In this document: one piece after another, positions 41,818 through 45,747 of the stretch
How positions within the stretch are numbered: position 1 is the first letter of the stretch
Layout of the letters: the number at the start of each line of letters is the position of its first letter
DNA from: JBCDGZ01 sp038750655
GTDB taxonomy: Bacteria > Bacteroidota > Bacteroidia > Chitinophagales > Saprospiraceae
Length of the DNA: 45,747 bases
Direction of reading: 5' to 3'
Assembly: GCA_038750655.1 (NCBI GenBank)
Contig: JBCDGZ010000055.1
Location: forward strand, 1 to 45,747
Position numbers and translations under genes: made by a program
The notes under the pieces: model-generated
The model's input: the letters and a program-made list of their open reading frames with translations, nothing else
Database searches by the model: none
Told to the model about the DNA's origin: nothing

Positions 41818-41835
41818 GGTGGACGATGGACGGTT
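41818..41835 (-). repeat. Left arm of 18-bp perfect inverted repeat bracketing the four-helix-bundle gene
   Basis: GGTGGACGATGGACGGTT is the exact reverse complement of 42533-42550. Thirteen bases of the same block (41828-41840) are also the reverse complement of 41958-41970. Confidence 0.7.
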
Positions 41836-41852
41836 GACGGTTGACGGCGATA

Positions 41853-41892
41853 GTAGTGGGGCGTAGTGAGGCGTAGTGGGACATAGTGAGGC
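41853..41892. repeat. Four tandem 10-bp repeats
   Basis: Units GTAGTGGGGC, GTAGTGAGGC, GTAGTGGGAC and ATAGTGAGGC lie head to tail, one per helical turn. Confidence 0.65.
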
Positions 41893-41957
41893 GTGACTCT
41901 GTACGTTTTTTATTATCCGATATTTGCAATTCACCGATCATCGCAACCGATCATACA

Positions 41958-42049
41958 CCGTCAACCGTCCACCAAAGTACCGTAGGTACCAACCGTCCAC
42001 CAAAGCACCGCAGGTGCTTATCGTCAACCAAAAGCGCCAAAGGCGCCAG
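41958..42049 (+). repeat. Three tandem units of spacer plus 5-3-5 hairpin
   Basis: Each unit has a CCGTCCACCAAAG-like spacer followed by a 13-nt near-palindrome with 3-nt loop. The arms are compensatory between units (TACC/GGTA, CACC/GGTG, CGCC/GGCG), which argues that pairing is conserved rather than sequence. The last unit ends four bases before the ATG at 42053. Confidence 0.65.
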
Positions 42050-42052
42050 ACC

Positions 42053-42439
42053 ATGGGTAACTTTCGAAAACTAAGAGTGTGGCAAGACAGTATGGATTTA
42101 GCTGAACAAATTTACACCTTAACCCGTCAAGAAGCCTTCGCCAAGGATTTTGGTTTGGCGGGACAAATACAAAAGGCAGCCGTTTCGATCCCCTCTAACA
42201 TCGCTGAGGGCGACGAGCGGGGTACGAACCGCGAGGCGGCCTACTTCTTCAATGTCGCCAAAGGCTCTGCTGCGGAGGTCATCACCCAGCTCATTATTGC
42301 CCACCGCGTAGGGTACATTAATATTGAGCAATTGAGGCAACTAGAAGATCGCGCTGAAAAAATACGGGCCTCCTTAAAACGCTTGATCCAAGTCCGCAAC
42401 TACGCCCAAAACCTAAACCCCCCCAAAGATTATGAATAA
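42053..42439 (+). CDS. Four-helix-bundle protein of the 23S rRNA intervening-sequence family
   Basis: 128 residues from the ATG at 42053, the start that fits the family (M-G-N-F-R-K-L-R-V-W-Q). Family signatures are L-R-V-W-Q-D-S-M-D-L-A, F-G-L-A-G-Q-I-Q-K-A-A-V-S-I-P-S-N-I-A-E-G, F-F-N-V-A-K-G-S-A-A-E-V and a final amphipathic helix. Members are small helical bundles found in 23S rRNA intervening sequences and, as Avd, in diversity-generating retroelements. Here no reverse transcriptase or rRNA is near. The gene sits directly after a hairpin array and is bracketed by an 18-bp inverted repeat, suggesting a mobile or repeat-associated unit. Its role is unknown; nucleic-acid binding is a reasonable guess for the basic surface of such bundles. 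Confidence 0.88.
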   Translation: MGNFRKLRVWQDSMDLAEQIYTLTRQEAFAKDFGLAGQIQKAAVSIPSNIAEGDERGTNREAAYFFNVAKGSAAEVITQLIIAHRVGYINIEQLRQLEDRAEKIRASLKRLIQVRNYAQNLNPPKDYE

Positions 42440-42583
42440 CTTAACCCCGCACCGCAGGTGTCCCAAAAAAACCGTCTACCCTGCCACCTGGCAGGCGGAC
42501 GTCCACAAACGCACCGCAGGTGCCCCCCAAAAAACCGTCCATCGTCCACCCCCAGCGCCAAAGGCGCCACCCGTCCACCGATT
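42440..42583 (+). repeat. Downstream repeat cluster with the same hairpin units
   Basis: It contains CACC-GCA-GGTG (42452-42461), GTCTACC with TGCCA-CC-TGGCA (about 42472-42494), GCACC-GCA-GGTGC (42511-42523), AACCGTCCATCGTCCACC (42533-42550) and GCGCC-AAA-GGCGC (42555-42567), then CCGTCCACCG. Two of the upstream hairpins recur here unchanged, so the gene is enclosed by one repeat family. Confidence 0.65.
42533..42550 (+). repeat. Right arm of 18-bp perfect inverted repeat bracketing the four-helix-bundle gene
   Basis: AACCGTCCATCGTCCACC is the exact reverse complement of 41818-41835; together the arms span 733 bp. Confidence 0.7.
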
Positions 42584-42608
42584 TAAAACACCACATAAAA
42601 CAATAAAT

Positions 42609-43184
42609 ATGAAACGTTTCCTTTTTTTCGCACTCCTCGCTGCCCTGATGGTTTCAACCGGCTGTAGCGACGATGACGAACCCAGATTCTCCGATGGCGT
42701 GCTGCGCTACGATGGCCCCAATGCCTCCGGCCCCAGCCTGAACGCAGGAGGCTACGAAGCCGCCGCGCGGTTCCCCGCCGATGTTACCTCGCTAGAAGTC
42801 TTCACCGGCCGCCGACTGACGCAAGTGCAATGGTTCATGGGCTTTGTTCCCGAAGAATGTCAGGTGAAAATCTATGGTAATGGCGCGGATGATCAGCCCG
42901 GAAGCCTGTTGTACGAAGCTAATGTACTCAGCAGCGTCACCGCTGGACAATTTACCACCCATACCCTGACCACACCGATCGATCTGACCGGGGAAGACCT
43001 CTGGATCAGCATCGCCTTCCGGCACGGTACGACCATGCAGTCTATTGGCTGTGATGCGCAGAACAGCGGAGTGACCAATGGCGATTGGCTCTTTTCGGGA
43101 AATGACGCTCGATGGTTGCCCTGGACGACGCGCACCAATGGGGTCGATCGGATCAATTGGAATATCCGAGGCATTACGGAGTAG
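42609..43184 (+). CDS. Lipoprotein of unknown function, adhesin-like beta-sandwich
   Basis: 191 residues from the ATG at 42609, where M-K-R-F-L-F-F-A-L-L begins a lipoprotein signal ending S-T-G-C (Cys about 20), followed by acidic S-D-D-D-E. The reading frame is open upstream to 42432, but that part is encoded by palindromic repeats and is unlikely to be translated. The mature part is one beta-sandwich domain (L-T-Q-V-Q-W-F-M-G-F-V-P, V-K-I-Y-G-N-G, D-L-W-I-S-I-A-F, W-N-I-R-G-I at the end). It resembles the cleaved-adhesin or gingipain-adhesin domains of Bacteroidota. The D-D-D-E after Cys may favour surface export of the lipoprotein. No linked operon partner. Confidence 0.78.
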   Translation: MKRFLFFALLAALMVSTGCSDDDEPRFSDGVLRYDGPNASGPSLNAGGYEAAARFPADVTSLEVFTGRRLTQVQWFMGFVPEECQVKIYGNGADDQPGSLLYEANVLSSVTAGQFTTHTLTTPIDLTGEDLWISIAFRHGTTMQSIGCDAQNSGVTNGDWLFSGNDARWLPWTTRTNGVDRINWNIRGITE

Positions 43185-43200
43185 TGTAGATTCAAAAAGC

Positions 43201-43223
43201 GCCGCCGGCGAAGCCCCGGCGGC
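43201..43223 (-). terminator. Hairpin terminator, minus-oriented
   Basis: GCCGCCGG pairs with CCGGCGGC over 8 bp around 7 nt. On the minus strand the stem is followed by GCTTTTTG. It lies between convergent genes. A second long-loop inverted repeat (AAGCAGCCCC/GGGGCTGCTT, 43320-43329/43362-43371) lies between it and the minus gene. Confidence 0.5.
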
Positions 43224-43432
43224 CCAGTCAAACCAAGCTGTGATGAAACAGCCGCGAATTTATTCTTTAACCTTATCCTTAATGGCGAATGCATGGGGGG
43301 CCGTTTCCATAAAAAATGTAAGCAGCCCCTAAGTGCACCGTTGTGATGTACCTTCAATTGCGGGGCTGCTTGACCCCAAAAAACCATCTTTATCATGACT
43401 GCAAATTAGCCCTTGCAGTGGGCATAGTATAT

Positions 43433-44929
43433 CTATCGTCCTCTTCTCGTTGGATGTTTATTCAGTTTAATACCTCGGAATTTATTGGCCAGTAAGGCCA
43501 GTATTTCCTGCCACAGAAAATCAAAGGGGACCATTTCCACCGCAATGTTCTGTCCGATCCGGAGTGGGGTGTTTTGAAGTTTATCGAGTAGTTTTTTTGT
43601 CTTTCGTTCGGTGGCAGCGCGGTGGAAAGAAGCGGCTTCCATTTTGATGATCATTTGGATGAAGAGGTAGGCGCGGGCGGTTTCGGGGGATCTGGTATGC
43701 TGATGGGCGTATGCTCTGAGTGCATCAATGCGATCTATAATTCGCCCAAATTGCTCGCGCTGTATTTGTACTAGAATTTGTACAATTAGTATGTTGATAT
43801 TCACTCCTGATTTATCTCGGGAGTAGAAGGGGATTTCGTTGAGAAATTTCCCCAAGTTAAAGCGCTCCTCTGAATAAGGAGTAATACGACCGATCTGAAT
43901 GAAAAAATACAAATAAGCTCTTATGATGAGCCAGTATTCTGTCAGGATACTGAATCGACAGCCATATTTTGCGTGTGCTTTATACAATTCATAAGCTTCT
44001 TGGAATTCAGAATTATGAAAACATGCTTCGACCCGTTGAATAAGGATCAAATGCCAGTTGAAAGTCCCTTTACTTACCATTTGTCCAGCCTGTTTGGCAA
44101 TAATTTTAGCCTCACTAGTTGATCCTAAGGCAATTAATGCAGGAATTTTTCTTTGGAGAAAATTGAATTTTAGCGCAGTAAAATTGGGGTGCGAGCTTGG
44201 AAAAGTTGCTATGGCTTCATCACAGTAATGAACGATTGGAGCATAGTGGTAAGTGGCATAGTAGCGCATAACGATAATGTCATAAATCAATCTGTTCAAT
44301 TTTGGAGAATTTAATTGGATCAAGGGGGAAACGACTTCGATCGCTTCTTCGAATGAGGTGATGTCAGCGGCAGTAATAGATTTTGAGGATAAATGGATTT
44401 GTTTAATTCTATTATGTTGATAGCGTACAATTCTTTCTTGATCAACTAATTGAAGGAATTGATTGGCCAACTGTGTATACTTACGAACAGCCGAAGTTTT
44501 GATGTTAATTGCTGAATAATGGTATTCTAAATCAGAAGCAATCGTGTAGGCAACTTCAAATAATTCAGCAGATATGGCCTTTGTTAAGATACTACTAGCA
44601 ATTTCTATTGCGGCTGTTCGCTGACCAGAAAGCAACAGGGTTTTATAAATAGTGAAATTTTTGTAGCAGTGATCACAAAGCTGTTTCTGTTTGGTATCGG
44701 CCCATGTAGAAGGATAAACCATAATATAGTTTACAAGTGCCTTCCTAAGATCATTTTTAATCTTATTAAAGTACTTTCTACTTAGATTATCTCCTATGAG
44801 GCGTGCTGCCGCTTCCGCTTCTGTCAACTTCTCTTTCTTTAGTAAAAAGAATAAATCGTTGAGCCTTTTAGAGAATGTAGGTTCAAAGGATAAGGGTAGC
44901 ATGTTGATTAGCTCGTATAGTACAAGCAT
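43433..44929 (-). CDS. Alpha-helical protein of unknown function, paralog of the partial gene at the right edge
   Basis: 498 residues with no signal peptide or clear membrane helix, predicted almost entirely helical, with Leu/Ile/Lys-rich stretches. The C-terminal block from about residue 420 (S-P-E-T-A-R-A-Y-L-F-I-Q-M-I-I-K-M-E-A-A-S-F-H-R) matches the partial protein at 45479-45747 almost residue for residue. A looser resemblance to the protein at 38955 is seen at both ends. The start at 44929 is kept because L-V-L-Y-E-L-I aligns with F-L-Y-R-F-V of that protein; M10 (44902) is an alternative. It lies head-to-head with the small peptide gene at 45078, 148 bp away. A TPR-like regulatory or scaffold role is possible but not shown. 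Confidence 0.8.
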   Translation of the reverse strand: MLVLYELINMLPLSFEPTFSKRLNDLFFLLKKEKLTEAEAAARLIGDNLSRKYFNKIKNDLRKALVNYIMVYPSTWADTKQKQLCDHCYKNFTIYKTLLLSGQRTAAIEIASSILTKAISAELFEVAYTIASDLEYHYSAINIKTSAVRKYTQLANQFLQLVDQERIVRYQHNRIKQIHLSSKSITAADITSFEEAIEVVSPLIQLNSPKLNRLIYDIIVMRYYATYHYAPIVHYCDEAIATFPSSHPNFTALKFNFLQRKIPALIALGSTSEAKIIAKQAGQMVSKGTFNWHLILIQRVEACFHNSEFQEAYELYKAHAKYGCRFSILTEYWLIIRAYLYFFIQIGRITPYSEERFNLGKFLNEIPFYSRDKSGVNINILIVQILVQIQREQFGRIIDRIDALRAYAHQHTRSPETARAYLFIQMIIKMEAASFHRAATERKTKKLLDKLQNTPLRIGQNIAVEMVPFDFLWQEILALLANKFRGIKLNKHPTRRGR

Positions 44930-45053
44930 AATATAGTGTTTTGTAAGTTATTCGTTTCAAGTTGTTTATACCGAAATGCCCTTTAACTAAAACCAATAAA
45001 TCAAGTGGCTGAGGCTACTGATTAATCAATTTTTTAGCCTTGATCATGTCTAT

Positions 45054-45072
45054 ATTGATTAATAAAATCAAT
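45054..45072. promoter_or_regulatory. Inverted repeat just upstream of the small peptide gene
   Basis: ATTGATT and AATCAAT flank AATAA, ending five bases before the ATG at 45078. It could be an operator or a 5' hairpin limiting translation. GATTAATC at 45019-45026 is a related palindrome. Confidence 0.35.
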
Positions 45073-45077
45073 AGAAC

Positions 45078-45209
45078 ATGAAATCAATTATTGTAAAAAG
45101 CAGTATCTACTCTTTGTCTAAAGCTGAAGTCAAAAAATTGAAAGGAGGCCAGGATGATTCTCAAGCTTCTACAGTGACAATCATTGGTGCAGACATAGAC
45201 AGCATGTAG
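45078..45209 (+). CDS. Small peptide with double-glycine leader (candidate secreted peptide precursor)
   Basis: 43 residues, too short for routine gene calls. The N-terminal 24 residues end in S-L-S-K-A-E-V-K-K-L-K-G-G. This matches the double-glycine leader pattern of Bacteroidota natural-product and bacteriocin-like precursors (L-S-x-x-E-x-K-x-L-x-G-G), which are cleaved by C39-peptidase ABC exporters. The predicted core is 19 residues, Q-D-D-S-Q-A-S-T-V-T-I-I-G-A-D-I-D-S-M. It is acidic, with four Ser/Thr and no Cys, so lanthionine formation is unlikely. It lies between two tandem members of the unknown helical family on the opposite strand. No transporter or modifying enzyme is in the window. 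A chance open frame is possible. Confidence 0.6.
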   Translation: MKSIIVKSSIYSLSKAEVKKLKGGQDDSQASTVTIIGADIDSM

Positions 45210-45218
45210 TTGTTCTGT

Positions 45219-45320
45219 AATAGAAGAGTGGATTAAGCTATATTTTGTTATTTATATGGTCTAATATAGTGTAAAAGGTGCATTATTGACAATATTTTTA
45301 ACAAAATAAACTCTTCTATT
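45219..45320. other. 11-bp inverted repeat downstream of the small peptide gene
   Basis: AATAGAAGAGT (45219-45229) is the exact reverse complement of ACTCTTCTATT (45310-45320). It begins nine bases after the peptide stop. The 80-nt loop is AT-rich. It may be a terminator-like or structured 3' end. The rest of the gap to 45478 shows no gene. Confidence 0.35.
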
Positions 45321-45478
45321 TCATTGGTAATCAAGGAGGTGTTTGTTGAATGTTAAGGATGAGAAGAGGTATAACTATCTCATAACCAATGTGTTGTTGT
45401 GAAATGGTGTCGGTTAGGCTTTGTGATTTAGAGTTGCAACGGCAGATTAATGAGGACTTAAAGTTTTCTTTTCGTTGG

Positions 45479-45747
45479 CTACTTGTTGCGTTTGGTACCT
45501 CGAAATCTATTACCTAATAAGGCCAGCATTTCTTGCCATAGAAAGTCGAAGGGGACCATTTCTACAGCGATGCTTTGCCCGATTTGTAAAGGCGTACTAT
45601 GGAGTCTTTTGAGTAGTCTTTGGGTTTTTCGCTCAGTGGCTACACGATGAAAAGAAGCAGCTTCCATTTGAATAATCATTTGGATAAAAATGTGGACGCG
45701 GGCGGTTTCGGGATAGCGGTTATGTCTACGGGCGTAGGCTCCTAACG
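45479..45747 (-). CDS. C-terminal part of an alpha-helical protein of unknown function, truncated by the window edge
   Basis: The frame is open from the last base of the window to the stop at 45479, giving about 89 residues. It aligns without gaps to the C-terminus of the 43433 protein (A-Y-A-R, Y-P-E-T-A-R-V-H-I-F-I-Q-M-I-I-Q-M-E-A-A-S-F-H-R, then V-E-M-V-P-F-D-F-L-W-Q-E). Most positions are identical, so this is a recent tandem duplicate. The internal Met near 45679 is not the start. The two copies are in the same orientation with the peptide gene between them. Confidence 0.85.
   Translation of the reverse strand, partial: LGAYARRHNRYPETARVHIFIQMIIQMEAASFHRVATERKTQRLLKRLHSTPLQIGQSIAVEMVPFDFLWQEMLALLGNRFRGTKRNK

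Larger units (their letters stand above)
41701..42052. other. 352-bp repeat-rich region upstream of the four-helix-bundle gene
   Basis: It contains, in order: an inverted unit GGTGGACGATGGACGGTT (41818-41835) continuing as GACGG repeats; four tandem 10-bp units (41853-41892); and three plus-orientation units at about 41958-42049. Each unit pairs a CCGTC[A/C]ACCAAAG-like stretch with a 5-3-5 hairpin: GTACC-GTA-GGTAC, GCACC-GCA-GGTGC, GCGCC-AAA-GGCGC. No protein gene seen. Confidence 0.6.

Noticed and set aside
41853..42050. CRISPR array
   Set aside because: The units are 10 bp or contain their own hairpins with no constant repeat and unique spacers of 30-40 bp, and no cas genes are near.
42432..42608. 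Upstream extension of the lipoprotein gene
   Set aside because: The added 59 residues are encoded by palindromic repeats and would bury the lipoprotein signal.
45333..45385. AAGGAGG followed by an 11-codon frame (ATG at 45350)
   Set aside because: The ribosome-binding-like match is good, but Bacteroidota rarely rely on it and the product is only 11 residues; probably chance.

Overview
The window looks like a chromosomal segment of a Bacteroidota bacterium, most likely of the Saprospiraceae/Lewinella type. The reasons are repeated type IX secretion (T9SS) C-terminal sorting domains, TonB-dependent receptors with CarboxypepD_reg-like N-termini, a three-subunit Bacteroidota-style succinate dehydrogenase, promoters with the TAnnTTTG -7 element, scarce Shine-Dalgarno sequences, and many intergenic palindromes. 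The lineage is inferred from gene content; no rRNA is present to confirm it.

Bases 1-17787 hold a same-strand cluster of secreted proteins. Six right-handed parallel beta-helix proteins fall into two subfamilies. A proteins end in HPFANFNN and B proteins end in ANFEY or ANFEF. They alternate A1-B1, A2-B2, A3-B3. The A2-B2 and A3-B3 pairs are each directly preceded by a protein with the same dockerin-like C-terminus (4822-10317 and 13194-14756). The repeating unit therefore appears to be [dockerin-like protein - A - B], with the first unit cut by the window edge. A T9SS protein with a possibly cohesin-like N-domain (3603-4751) lies inside the cluster. A family of bulged hairpin repeats sits in the gaps.

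Bases 17935-24161 are an outer-membrane transport region: one plus-strand outer-membrane beta-barrel receptor, then three minus-strand genes. These are a small His-containing secreted protein, a TonB-dependent receptor and a very His-rich lipoprotein, which together look like a metal-handling locus. Bases 24639-27984 encode succinate dehydrogenase sdhC-sdhA-sdhB.

Bases 28023-30657 are a 2.6 kb integrated element at the 3' end of tRNA-Glu. It is bounded by 19-bp direct repeats and carries a DUF1016/YhcG-type nuclease and a tyrosine recombinase whose catalytic tyrosine codon reads His. The original tRNA terminator appears displaced to the far end. The tRNA is preceded by a good promoter, a roughly 125-nt leader and an intrinsic terminator.

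Bases 31097-32113 are gap. Bases 32313-36155 encode a G8-domain protein closely resembling the animal hyaluronidases CEMIP and TMEM2, here with a T9SS tail. Bases 36629-38791 encode a secreted thioredoxin-fold T9SS protein. Bases 38955-40418 encode an alpha-helical protein of unknown function, followed by pgk (40498-41700). A four-helix-bundle (23S rRNA intervening-sequence family) gene at 42053-42439 is embedded in short palindromic repeats and bracketed by a perfect 18-bp inverted repeat. A lipoprotein follows. The right end carries two tandem members of the unknown helical family (43433-44929 and a partial gene at 45479-45747). Between them on the opposite strand is a 43-codon gene with a double-glycine leader, a candidate secreted peptide or natural-product precursor.
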